Source: Candidatus Poribacteria bacterium
GTDB taxonomy: Bacteria; Poribacteria; WGA-4E; GCA-2687025
Direction: 5' to 3'
Assembly: GCA_002687025.1 (NCBI GenBank)
Contig: NYZG01000289.1
Location: forward strand, 1 to 9,543
Length of the DNA stretch: 9,543 bases
The position numbers and the translations under genes were made by a program. Below, one piece after another: positions 1 through 6,887 of this stretch. The notes under the pieces are model-generated. The model ran no database searches and was not told where the DNA came from. It saw only the letters and a list, made by a program, of their open reading frames with translations. Position 1 is the first letter of the stretch; each line of letters begins with the position of its first letter.

Positions 1-315
1 ATGTGGGGTTGGCGCGTAATGGCGACCATCGGTAGGAAGATCACGGAGCTGACGCCGTCACGTGGGTTCGCCGCGGAGTTCGCCGCAGCGACGACCATCG
101 TCGTGGCGTCGCGCTTGGGCATTCCGATCTCGACGACCCACACGCTGGTCGGCGCCGTTCTCGGCGTCGGGCTCGCGCGTGGCATGGAAAGCCTGAATCG
201 CCGCGTGGTTCGTGATATTGTCACGTCGTGGCTGGTGACGCTGCCCGCCGGGGCGGGCATGTCGATCGTGTTCTTCTTCGTCATCAAGGGCGTATTTGGT
301 GTGATCGCGGGGTAG
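1..315 (+). CDS. PiT-family inorganic phosphate permease, C-terminal fragment (5' end outside window)
   Basis: This is the last ~104 residues of a low-affinity inorganic phosphate transporter of the PiT (PF01384) family, an inner-membrane permease that usually imports metal-phosphate with protons. The frame is open to the left edge, so the ATG at base 1 is almost certainly internal: full family members run about 330-500 residues. The visible part has the C-terminal repeat signature of the family: GWRVMATIGRKITELTPSRG at residues 3-22, then LGIPISTTHTLVGAVLG at 39-55, followed by a last membrane helix (about residues 75-100) rich in V, F and I. It ends in TAG at 313-315. The next gene starts 52 bp on. 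In many bacteria a DUF47/PhoU-like gene precedes this permease; that would lie left of the window and cannot be checked here. The family call is firm; ion coupling is from family knowledge only. Confidence 0.93.
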   Translation: MWGWRVMATIGRKITELTPSRGFAAEFAAATTIVVASRLGIPISTTHTLVGAVLGVGLARGMESLNRRVVRDIVTSWLVTLPAGAGMSIVFFFVIKGVFGVIAG

Positions 316-367
316 GCCCACGTGTGGGACTCGTCCCTCCGCGACGGCACGCAACCGAGGGTAGGGA

Positions 368-847
368 GTGACTTTGAAGAAGATCCTGGTCCCCGTGGAC
401 TTCTCGGGCTGTTCGGTGGCGGCGATGAAGGCGGCCATCAATATCGCGCGGCAGTTCGAGGCGAAGATACTGGCCCTGCACGTGATCCACGATCCCGCGG
501 AGGCGCCCGGATTCTATGCGTCGCAGAAGGCGGGCAAGAAGGTCTTCCGCAACATGGAAGACTCAGCAACGCAGATGATGGAGGAGTTCGCGAGCAAGCG
601 CCTCCGCAAGTACGACAAGCACGAATGCCACGTGCGCCGCGGCATCCCGGCTACGCAGATCCTGCAGATCGCCGACGAGAAGAAGGTCGACATGATCGCG
701 ATGGGCACCCATGGACGCGGTGGCCTCGATCGGCTCATGCTCGGAAGCGTCACCGATCGCGTGATCCGCAGCTCGCAGTGCCCTGTGCTGATCGTCCGGG
801 ACGGGCAGAAGTCGGCGAAGGATAAGGACGACGAGGATGCATCGTAG
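368..847 (+). CDS. Universal stress protein, UspA family, ATP-binding type
   Basis: A 159-residue single-domain universal stress protein (PF00582), cytoplasmic and probably dimeric. The N-terminus KKILVPVDFSGCSVAAMKAA is the classic first strand and helix; D11 is the usual adenine-contacting aspartate. The ATP-binding signature G-x2-G-x9-G-S is intact (G113, G116, G126, S127, within MGTHGRGGLDRLMLGS), so this is expected to be a nucleotide-binding member rather than a non-binding UspA. The C-terminal strand CPVLIVRDG is followed by a short charged Lys/Asp tail. The start taken is GTG at 368 with GAGGG about 6 bp upstream; TTG at 374, preceded by AGGGAG, is a fair alternative and would remove two residues. 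The last 11 bp overlap the start of the Na+/phosphate cotransporter gene, suggesting translational coupling. Its position between two phosphate transporters suggests a sensing or stress role in phosphate handling, which is inference. Confidence 0.94.
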   Translation: MTLKKILVPVDFSGCSVAAMKAAINIARQFEAKILALHVIHDPAEAPGFYASQKAGKKVFRNMEDSATQMMEEFASKRLRKYDKHECHVRRGIPATQILQIADEKKVDMIAMGTHGRGGLDRLMLGSVTDRVIRSSQCPVLIVRDGQKSAKDKDDEDAS

Positions 848-2642
848 GATGATTACACACAGCGGCTACGGACGATCTCTCCGGCGCTTCACGCTGCCCG
901 TAGGCGTGGGGCTGTTGAGCCTCGCGATCGTGGGCGCCTGCCTTGCGGCCGACGCGCCGTCCGCGGGCGGCCCGGGTGAACTGCAAGTGTTCACAATGCT
1001 GATCGGCCTGTTGGGCGGGCTGTCGCTGTTCCTCTTCGGGATGGAGCAGATGGCGGGCGCGCTGAAGGCTGTTGCGGGCGAAGGGCTTCGGCAGATCCTA
1101 GCGAAGCTTACGGTGAACCGCGTGGCCGGGGCGGCGACGGGCGCCTTTGTCACCGCGATCATCCAGTCTTCGTCAGTCACCACGGTGTTGGTGGTGGGCT
1201 TCATCACAGCCGAGGTGATGTCGCTGTCGCAGGCGGTTGGGGTGATCTTCGGCGCGAACGTGGGCACGACGATCACCGCGCAGATCATCGCGTTCAAGGT
1301 CACGAAGTACGCCCTGCTGCTCATCGCCATCGGGTTCGCGATGCTGTTCGTCGGGAAGCGGGACAAGATCCAGCACTACGGCGCGATGATCATGGGTCTG
1401 GGTCTCGTGTTCTTCGGCATGGGTGTCATGAGCGACGGCATGAAGCCTCTCCGCTCGTTCCAGCCGTTCCTGGACCTCATGGGGCAGATGGAGAATCCCA
1501 TCCTGGGGATTCTGATCTCGGCGGCGTTCACCGGGTTGGTGCAGAGCTCGTCGGCGACGACCGGGATCATCATCGTCATGGCGAGTCAGGGGTTCATCAC
1601 GCTGCCTGCGGGCATCGCGCTCATCTTCGGGGCGAACGTCGGCACGTGTGTGACGGCGCTGCTGGCGTCGATCGGCAAGCCGCGCGAGGCGGTTCGCGCG
1701 GGCGCGGTGCACATAGCGTTCAACGTGCTCGGCGTGGCGCTGTGGGTGGCGTTCATCGATCCGCTCGCGCAACTGGTGCTGTCGGTTTCGCCGGTGTCGG
1801 AGGGTCTGTCGGGCGTCGAGAGGCTGGCGAAGGACACTCCGCGGCAGATCGCGAACGCGCACACGATCTTCAACATCGCGAACACGCTCATATTCCTGCC
1901 GTTCTCGACGCTCATTGCGCGGCTGGTGGAGTGGATGGTGCCGGACAAGGCGGTGGTTACTGGCGAGCGCGACGCGCCTACGCTGACCACGCAGTATCTC
2001 AACCCGGATTTGCTGGCGACACCGGTGCTGGCGATCGAGCAAGCGCGGCGTGAGATGCTTCGCACGGCCGAAGTCGTGCGCGGGATGCTGGCCGACATCA
2101 TGCCGGCGTTCGTCGCGAACGACATGGCGGCGGCGCAGGACATCCTACAGCGCGACAACCTGGTCGACTACCTGCAGAAGGAAACCGCGACATACCTGAC
2201 ACAGGTGGGACGGGCTGACCTGAGCCTGCAACTCTCCGAGCGCACGATGCAACTACTCAACGTCAACACGGAGCTCGAACACATCGGAGACGTGGTCGAG
2301 AAGGACCTCGTCACGCTCCTGACGACGAAGGCCTCTGGGAACATCGTATTCTCGGATGAGGGCCGCGCGGAGCTGCTCGAATACCACGAGCGCGTGATGG
2401 GAAGCTACGACAACGCCATCCAGGCGTTCGCGGCGGACGACGTGGCGCTCGCCCAGGCAGTGGCGACCAGCAAGCCCGAACTGGTGCAGCTCGAACACAC
2501 GTTCCGGCGGACGCACTTCGACCGGCTGGGTCGCGGGGTTCAGGAGTCCGTGGATAGCAGCCGCATTCACCTCGATCTCGTGGATTACCTGCGGCGCATC
2601 AATTCCTACTCGGAGTCGATCGCCAGCACCGTTCTGGCTTAG
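837..2642 (+). CDS. Na+/phosphate cotransporter (PNaS/NptA family) with C-terminal PhoU-like domain
   Basis: A 601-residue inner-membrane sodium:phosphate symporter of the Na/Pi cotransporter II-related family (PF02690, two repeats), organised like E. coli YjbB. The inverted-repeat hallmarks are present twice: QSSSVTTVLVVGF (110-122) with GANVGTTIT (139-147), and QSSSATTGIIIV (236-247) with GANVGTCVTALL (265-276). Residues about 50-365 carry the transport helices. Residues about 385-595 form a helical PhoU-like region with ELEHIGDVVEKDL and ending near YSESIASTVLA; in this family it is thought to regulate transport or link to phosphate signalling. The N-terminus (18-40) is an extra hydrophobic stretch after an Arg-rich start and ends LAADA, resembling a signal peptide. 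ATG 837 is supported by AAGGA at 824-828, 8 bp upstream; ATG 849 is possible. It overlaps the stress-protein gene by 11 bp and PPK2 follows after 29 bp. Direction of transport is not decided: YjbB-type proteins can export phosphate. Confidence 0.95.
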   Translation: MHRRMITHSGYGRSLRRFTLPVGVGLLSLAIVGACLAADAPSAGGPGELQVFTMLIGLLGGLSLFLFGMEQMAGALKAVAGEGLRQILAKLTVNRVAGAATGAFVTAIIQSSSVTTVLVVGFITAEVMSLSQAVGVIFGANVGTTITAQIIAFKVTKYALLLIAIGFAMLFVGKRDKIQHYGAMIMGLGLVFFGMGVMSDGMKPLRSFQPFLDLMGQMENPILGILISAAFTGLVQSSSATTGIIIVMASQGFITLPAGIALIFGANVGTCVTALLASIGKPREAVRAGAVHIAFNVLGVALWVAFIDPLAQLVLSVSPVSEGLSGVERLAKDTPRQIANAHTIFNIANTLIFLPFSTLIARLVEWMVPDKAVVTGERDAPTLTTQYLNPDLLATPVLAIEQARREMLRTAEVVRGMLADIMPAFVANDMAAAQDILQRDNLVDYLQKETATYLTQVGRADLSLQLSERTMQLLNVNTELEHIGDVVEKDLVTLLTTKASGNIVFSDEGRAELLEYHERVMGSYDNAIQAFAADDVALAQAVATSKPELVQLEHTFRRTHFDRLGRGVQESVDSSRIHLDLVDYLRRINSYSESIASTVLA

Positions 2643-2671
2643 CACCCTCACCGACGTCGATTGGAGCAGCC

Positions 2672-3688
2672 ATGGCCGCCAACGACGAACGCCCGGAAGA
2701 CGCCGACCGAATCGAAGTGACCGAGGAGGCACAGGACGACGCCCTCCTGGACGAGGAGGCGATCGCGGCCGACCCGACCGAGTCGGGTTCAGTCGTCGGC
2801 GCGCGGGCAGCCGTGGCCACGGTGCGGCCCGCCGGACGCGATGCAGAAAGCCACCAGCACGAGCGCCGTATCAAGCGTCGGCGTCGGCGTGACAAGCCTC
2901 CCGTGCCGCTGCCGGACGACCTGTCCGAGCCCCTTGACAAGCTGCGAACCAAGGACTATCTCGAGCTCATCATGCCGCTGCACGTGGAGCTGCTGAAGTT
3001 CGAGAACTGGGCCAAGGACGAGGGACTGAAGGTCGTGGCGCTGTTCGAGGGCAGGGACGCCGCCGGGAAGGGCGGCACGATCAAGCGGTTCGTGGAGCAT
3101 ATGAACCCGCGCGGATGTCGCGTCGTGGCCCTGCATATCCCTAGCGACCGCGAGAAGACGCAATGGTACTTCCAGCGATACGTGGCGCATCTCCCGGCGG
3201 CGGGGGAGTTGGTGCTGTTCGACCGCAGTTGGTACAACCGCGCGATGGTCGAACGCGTGATGGGATTCTGCACCGGCAACGAAATGCGCGAGTTCCTTCG
3301 CTCCGTGCCGGAATTCGAACGGATGCTCATTCGGTCGGGAATCGTCCTCCGAAAGTTCTACTTCTCCGTCAGCAAGGAGGAGCAGGCGCGTCGGTTCCAG
3401 AGTCGCGAGAACGACCCGCTGAAGCAGTGGAAGCTGTCGCCGGTGGATAAGGCGAGCCGAAGCATGTGGGACGACTACACACGCGCCAAGGAGGACATGT
3501 TCTTCTACACGTCTACCGCCGACGCGCCCTGGACCATCGTGAAATCCGACGACAAGAAGCGCGCGCGTATCAACACGATCCGACACCTGCTGAGCCAGTT
3601 CGACTACCCCGACAAGGACCCGCGCGTGCTGCGTATCGACCGGCGCATCATACGAACGGTCCAGGAGGAACTGGGCGTCGAGGACTGA
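2672..3688 (+). CDS. ppk2: Polyphosphate kinase 2 (PPK2), probably class I
   Basis: A 338-residue polyphosphate:nucleotide phosphotransferase (PF03976), cytoplasmic, which moves phosphate between polyphosphate and nucleoside diphosphates (class I: ADP/GDP to ATP/GTP, reversible). Visible motifs in order: Walker A GRDAAGKGGTIKRF (127-140); Walker B strand ELVLFDRSWYNRA (179-191) with D184 and R185; VERVMGFCT (193-201); the lid region FYFSVSKEEQARRFQSR (229-245) with catalytic-type arginines; then DPLKQWKLSPVDKASRSMWD (248-267) and the C-terminal APWTIVKSDDKKRARINTI (285-303). SPVD after the lid and the single domain suit class I. The first ~75 residues are unusual for the family: an acidic stretch (about 4-40) and then a very basic run KRRRRRDK (68-75), before the core begins near residue 83. 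A GGAG 5 bp before ATG 2672 supports this start. It lies 29 bp after the Na+/phosphate transporter gene, so co-transcription is likely. Substrate preference (A or G, di- or monophosphate) is not proven. Confidence 0.95.
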   Translation: MAANDERPEDADRIEVTEEAQDDALLDEEAIAADPTESGSVVGARAAVATVRPAGRDAESHQHERRIKRRRRRDKPPVPLPDDLSEPLDKLRTKDYLELIMPLHVELLKFENWAKDEGLKVVALFEGRDAAGKGGTIKRFVEHMNPRGCRVVALHIPSDREKTQWYFQRYVAHLPAAGELVLFDRSWYNRAMVERVMGFCTGNEMREFLRSVPEFERMLIRSGIVLRKFYFSVSKEEQARRFQSRENDPLKQWKLSPVDKASRSMWDDYTRAKEDMFFYTSTADAPWTIVKSDDKKRARINTIRHLLSQFDYPDKDPRVLRIDRRIIRTVQEELGVED

Positions 3689-3699
3689 CAGGAGGGTCG

Positions 3700-3723
3700 A
3701 TGGCGACGGCGCGCCGCGCGTAG
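3700..3723 (+). CDS. Possible 7-codon leader ORF between PPK2 and CYTH genes
   Basis: AGGAGGG at 3690-3696 directly follows the PPK2 stop (TGA 3686-3688) and sits 3-4 bases before ATG 3700. That ATG opens a 7-codon frame encoding MATARRA and ends with TAG at 3721-3723. It is the strongest Shine-Dalgarno in the 113-bp gap, yet the frame closes at once. It could be a short leader peptide, a translational re-initiation site, or chance in GC-rich DNA. No conserved peptide function is recognised. Confidence 0.2.
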   Translation: MATARRA

Positions 3724-3744
3724 TCGGCGCGGGCAAATGCACGA

Positions 3745-3787
3745 TGCCCACAGGCCGCCGTGGCTCGTGGGCACAGCTATGTGGGCA
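3745..3787 (+). promoter_or_regulatory. Inverted repeat with duplicated 3' arm upstream of the CYTH gene
   Basis: TGCCCAC at 3745-3751 can pair perfectly with GTGGGCA at 3767-3773, extendable after one mismatch by four inner pairs (3753-3756 with 3762-3765, one G-U) around a 5-base loop. An identical GTGGGCA recurs at 3781-3787, only 2 bases before the GAGGG (3790-3794) used by the CYTH start at 3802. The left arm can therefore form either of two exclusive hairpins, the second reaching next to the ribosome binding site. There is no U-tract, so it is not a typical intrinsic terminator. A regulatory role is inference. Confidence 0.3.
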
Positions 3788-3801
3788 GCGAGGGCGAACC
3801 G

Positions 3802-4467
3802 ATGGCGCGCGAGGTCGAGGCCAAGTTTCAGGTCGCTTCGGAAGAGCTGTTCGACAGCATCCGATCCGCGGGATTCGTGGGCGGATACGCGATGGCCGCG
3901 AGTGAGACGGTTCCGCAGCGGGACACGTACTTCGATACAGCGGGCGCAACGCTGCTGAACGCGGGTTGGTCGCTACGCCTGCGGGAGAAGGCGGGCTCGG
4001 TGCTCGTGACGTTTAAGGGGCCCTTCATCGACGAACACGCGCGGACGGAGTTCGAGGAGGTCATCACGGAGCAGCAGGCCGACGCGTTGCGCGCGGGCCG
4101 GTTGCAGGAGGTGGACACGCCCGCCGTGGTGACGGCCTTGCGCCACGTGGGGTCCGAACGCGTCGAGGCGGTGCTGTGCGTGGACAACGTCCGAGAGGCG
4201 TGGTACATCGACGCGCCCTGCGGCGACGGCGAGGGGTCCGATGGGCGGTTGGGACGCGTCAAGCTGTGCTTCGACCGCGTGGCGTACACTAGCGGCGGGG
4301 ACGACTCCGCCCCCGCGCGTGAGTACGAGCTGGAGATTGAGCTGCAAGACGGCGACGAGGCGCTGCTGCGGAAGATGGCGCGGTCGCTGGCCGCGGAATA
4401 CGGTCTGTCGCCGCACTCACAGTCGAAGTATGAACGCGGAATCGAGTTGCTGAGCGTGTTCGCGTAG
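3802..4467 (+). CDS. CYTH-domain (triphosphate tunnel metalloenzyme) protein
   Basis: A 221-residue CYTH protein (PF01928), the fold shared by class IV adenylate cyclases, thiamine triphosphatases and inorganic triphosphatases such as E. coli YgiF. The signature E-x-E-x-K is at the very N-terminus (E4, E6, K8 in MAREVEAKF). Other tunnel residues in order: RDTYFDT (40-46), WSLRLRE (56-62), TFKG (70-73), R81-x-E83-x-E85, RVKLCFDRV (152-160), EYELEIEL (174-181) and SKYERG (208-213). The alternating charged residues on strands are typical of the metal- and triphosphate-binding tunnel. There is no appended CHAD domain. ATG 3802 is chosen because GAGGG lies 7 bp upstream and the signature then starts at residue 4; GTG 3760 in frame would add 14 unlikely residues. 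Next to PPK2 and phosphate transporters, hydrolysis or binding of tripolyphosphate or polyphosphate is the best guess; cyclase or thiamine-triphosphatase activity is not excluded. Confidence 0.9.
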   Translation: MAREVEAKFQVASEELFDSIRSAGFVGGYAMAASETVPQRDTYFDTAGATLLNAGWSLRLREKAGSVLVTFKGPFIDEHARTEFEEVITEQQADALRAGRLQEVDTPAVVTALRHVGSERVEAVLCVDNVREAWYIDAPCGDGEGSDGRLGRVKLCFDRVAYTSGGDDSAPAREYELEIELQDGDEALLRKMARSLAAEYGLSPHSQSKYERGIELLSVFA

Positions 4468-4516
4468 CGCTGCGGACGAGGCGCGCGCGACTACACGGGG
4501 ATGGAGGTGTTCGACG

Positions 4517-6172
4517 ATGGTAGATGACGGTCGTGAAGAACACCGCATGCTCATTTTCAGCAACGACAGCGACGCGGTTCAGGAGTACCTGATCCGTGAC
4601 CAGATGCACGGCGTGCCGCTCCACGGATTGCTCGAACGCAAGATGCACGAGCAGTCGTATACCGTGACGCTGTACGCGCTGCTCAAGGACTACGGCCTGA
4701 CGCCCATCGTGCGCATCAAGCCGCGTATCCGCTTCCGGCGGACGAGCTATGACAACCTGTCTTCGAGCGCTCCGTTGCGGTACGGTCCCGACGACATCGT
4801 GCACTTCGCGGAGCTGAAGCGCGGCTCGGAACCGACGGAAACGGTGGAACTGAGCGCTCTCGAGCAGGCGTTTGGCGATGCGTCGACCATCGACGATCTC
4901 TCGCAGGACCCCGCGTACCTCCTCGTTTCGCAGCGCGATGTGTTCCTGAGCCAGCCGCCGTTCAAGACCAAGACGAAGGTGTTCGGGCATGGCTCGGACA
5001 TGCGGGGCATCCCCATCGGGAACTTCCTCGAAGCTCTGAACTATCCGGCGCGGGCGGAGAAGCTCTTCAAGCCGTTCCCTCGGGGCGACGAGTTCGCGCT
5101 CGATGTGCGCGAGGCGCTGGAGCCGTATGGCGGGGCGGAGTTCCAGTTCAGCATCTATTCGCGCTACGAGCGGCGGGACTGCATCCTCGCGCGGCCGGAC
5201 GGCGCGGAGTCCGTCCCGTACCGGACGACGTTCGACCCGTGGACGGGCCTGGGACACGTGCGGTTCGACGGACGCGAGTACCAATTGCAGATACTCTCGC
5301 ACGAGCGGGCCACGCGGTGGGAACACAAGATCGTCTTGGAGGCGATGGACAGGCCCACCGCGGACCTGGTGTCGCAAGAGATACGCACGCTTCGCCGGCA
5401 GTATCTCATCGGCCGCGTGCTGTCGAAGAGCCAGACGGCTCTCTCCCTACGGGCCGACGACGTGGAATCGAGCCTGGGACTGGTGCAGGAAGCGCCCCTT
5501 GGGTACGGCCTCGAGGTCGAAGCGCCCGTGACGCAGAATCTGTTCGGCAGCATCGACGCGCGCAGGCGCTTACGCCGCGTGTTCACGTCGAGCGGCCCGT
5601 ACGAACTGCACCCGCTGAGTACGGACATGGTCGAGCGACACGTGGACCTTGCCCGCGGTGTGAGCAACGGCATCCAATACACCCTGGATACCGCCGTGCT
5701 GACGCAGGGGCCAATACCCGAAGAGGCTACCAGCAACGGCTATCGCGTCATTCGTCGTCCCAGGGACGACGGAGCGCTGATGCGCTCCGCGCAGGAGTTG
5801 CGTGACCGCATCCCGGTGTCCGGGTTCGACCGGTGCTGGAATGAGTTCCGGGACGAGGGCGGGTACACGATCCTCAACCCCGGCACCGGGCGGTCGTACG
5901 CGGTGTATTACGGCGGCCGTCAGTTGGGTAGCGTGCTGGACCGGAAGGTGGAGTCGGCGCCTCGGGAGAACTACCTCGTCGTCAAGTATCTCGGGATTAC
6001 GCCAGAGAGCTACGATCGCGCCTCGGCTGCCGCGTGCCGGCCTGCGAATGCCAACATCCGCGACCGGGTGCGGGGCATCGTCGCCGCGATGCGGCTTCAG
6101 CGCCGCGAACGCGAGATACTCGCCGAGATGATGGAACTCCTCGCGCACCTCAAGCGTCAGGACGTGCTCTGA
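4517..6172 (+). CDS. Uncharacterised 551-residue protein, last gene of the phosphate/polyphosphate cluster
   Basis: I do not recognise this protein. The start is firm: GGAGGT at 4503-4508 lies 8 bp before ATG 4517, and the gene follows the CYTH gene by 49 bp. No signal peptide or membrane helix is visible, so it is probably cytoplasmic. Residues 64-75 (IVRIKPRIRFRR) place R66, K68, R70, R72 and R74 on alternating positions, followed by HFAELKRG (96-103). A second block has YSRYERRDC (214-222), YRTTFDPW (235-242) and HKIVLEAMD (270-278). This arrangement of basic strands followed by an E-x-K or ExE-like strand resembles triphosphate tunnel (CYTH/VTC) enzymes, but that is inference from pattern only. 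The last ~35 residues (513-550) are a charged helix, possibly coiled coil (RERE, AEMMELLAHLKR). Codon use matches its neighbours, so no sign of transfer. It ends 6 bp from the stop of the converging hydrolase gene. Confidence 0.88.
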   Translation: MVDDGREEHRMLIFSNDSDAVQEYLIRDQMHGVPLHGLLERKMHEQSYTVTLYALLKDYGLTPIVRIKPRIRFRRTSYDNLSSSAPLRYGPDDIVHFAELKRGSEPTETVELSALEQAFGDASTIDDLSQDPAYLLVSQRDVFLSQPPFKTKTKVFGHGSDMRGIPIGNFLEALNYPARAEKLFKPFPRGDEFALDVREALEPYGGAEFQFSIYSRYERRDCILARPDGAESVPYRTTFDPWTGLGHVRFDGREYQLQILSHERATRWEHKIVLEAMDRPTADLVSQEIRTLRRQYLIGRVLSKSQTALSLRADDVESSLGLVQEAPLGYGLEVEAPVTQNLFGSIDARRRLRRVFTSSGPYELHPLSTDMVERHVDLARGVSNGIQYTLDTAVLTQGPIPEEATSNGYRVIRRPRDDGALMRSAQELRDRIPVSGFDRCWNEFRDEGGYTILNPGTGRSYAVYYGGRQLGSVLDRKVESAPRENYLVVKYLGITPESYDRASAAACRPANANIRDRVRGIVAAMRLQRREREILAEMMELLAHLKRQDVL

Positions 6173-6178
6173 TACCGG

Positions 6179-6856
6179 TTACGGCGCCTTGGCCGCCCAG
6201 TCCGACAGCACACGTGCCATCTCCACGAAGACATCCTCATCCGTGCCGCGGGTCCGCTTCAGTATCTTGAACCCGTGGTCGGCGGTCTGTAGAAGGTGCA
6301 GCGTGGCGTTGCCTACGAGGCGTTCGCAGACTGGGCGCAACAGGTCCACTTCGCCCAAGCCGTCGCGCGTGCCGGACAGGAACAGCATGGGCACGGTGAC
6401 CTCGTCCAGGTGCTCCGCCCGTTCCGTGCCGGGTTTGCCCGCCGGATGCAACGGGAACGCGAAGAACACCAACCCCTCGACGCCCTCCAGCGGCGCCTCC
6501 GCCGCGGCCATCGACGACATGCGCCCGCTGAACGAGTGCCCACCGACGAGAATCCGCGTTCCGCCGGCGACGCCGCGGGCCGCCATGACCGCGGCGCGGA
6601 TGGTCTCCTGACAGACGGCGTTCGAGTTCCTCCCGCCGCCCGACTCGCTGTACGGGAAGTTATATCGGAAGGTCGCTATTCCGGCGTCGAAACACCTCTC
6701 GGCGATCGTCTCGACTGTTCGGTGGCGCATGTTCGTGCTGGCGCCGTGGCCCAATACAAGTAGGAGCTCCGCCCCGGCGGGCCGCATGAGCAGGGCGGAT
6801 ACCTCGCCCTTCTCCGCGGTGGCCAGGAACTCTAGCTCGCCAGCTTCGTACGGCAT
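6179..6856 (-). CDS. Alpha/beta hydrolase, Tex30/KANSL3-like (dienelactone hydrolase-related)
   Basis: A 225-residue cytoplasmic alpha/beta hydrolase resembling the small predicted hydrolases of the Tex30/KANSL3 type. Features seen: oxyanion strand LLLVLGHGAST (31-41), FRYNFPYSESGGGR (63-76), the nucleophile elbow GGHSFSGRMSS (105-115) with S108, acid SGTRDGLGE (161-169) with D165, and ADHGFK (192-197) with H194 as the catalytic histidine. The elbow is slightly odd: the usual G-x-S-x-G-G has Ser (S110) instead of the first Gly after the nucleophile. ATG 6856 is chosen because AAGGGA sits 5 bp upstream and the protein then begins as family members do; an in-frame ATG at 6943 would add 29 residues without a domain. 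The gene converges on the 551-residue gene with 6 bp between stops. The substrate is unknown; an esterase or small-ester role is only a family-level guess. Confidence 0.86.
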   Translation of the reverse strand: MPYEAGELEFLATAEKGEVSALLMRPAGAELLLVLGHGASTNMRHRTVETIAERCFDAGIATFRYNFPYSESGGGRNSNAVCQETIRAAVMAARGVAGGTRILVGGHSFSGRMSSMAAAEAPLEGVEGLVFFAFPLHPAGKPGTERAEHLDEVTVPMLFLSGTRDGLGEVDLLRPVCERLVGNATLHLLQTADHGFKILKRTRGTDEDVFVEMARVLSDWAAKAP

Positions 6857-6887
6857 CTCGATCCCTTCCGTGTGGGGCCCGCGACGC

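Noticed and set aside
1173..2042. Long antisense open frame (289 residues) opposite the Na+/phosphate transporter
   Set aside because: Arg/His/Asp-rich low-complexity translation, no family motif and no ribosome binding site; a shadow of the GC-rich sense gene.
2789..3949. 386-residue minus-strand frame across PPK2 and the CYTH gene
   Set aside because: It spans two well-supported sense genes, and its composition is typical of antisense frames in GC-rich DNA.
4289..5377. 362-residue minus-strand frame opposite the 551-residue gene
   Set aside because: No recognisable domain and Arg-rich tail; the sense gene has a perfect ribosome binding site and balanced composition. The sense gene is itself an orphan, so this was checked twice.
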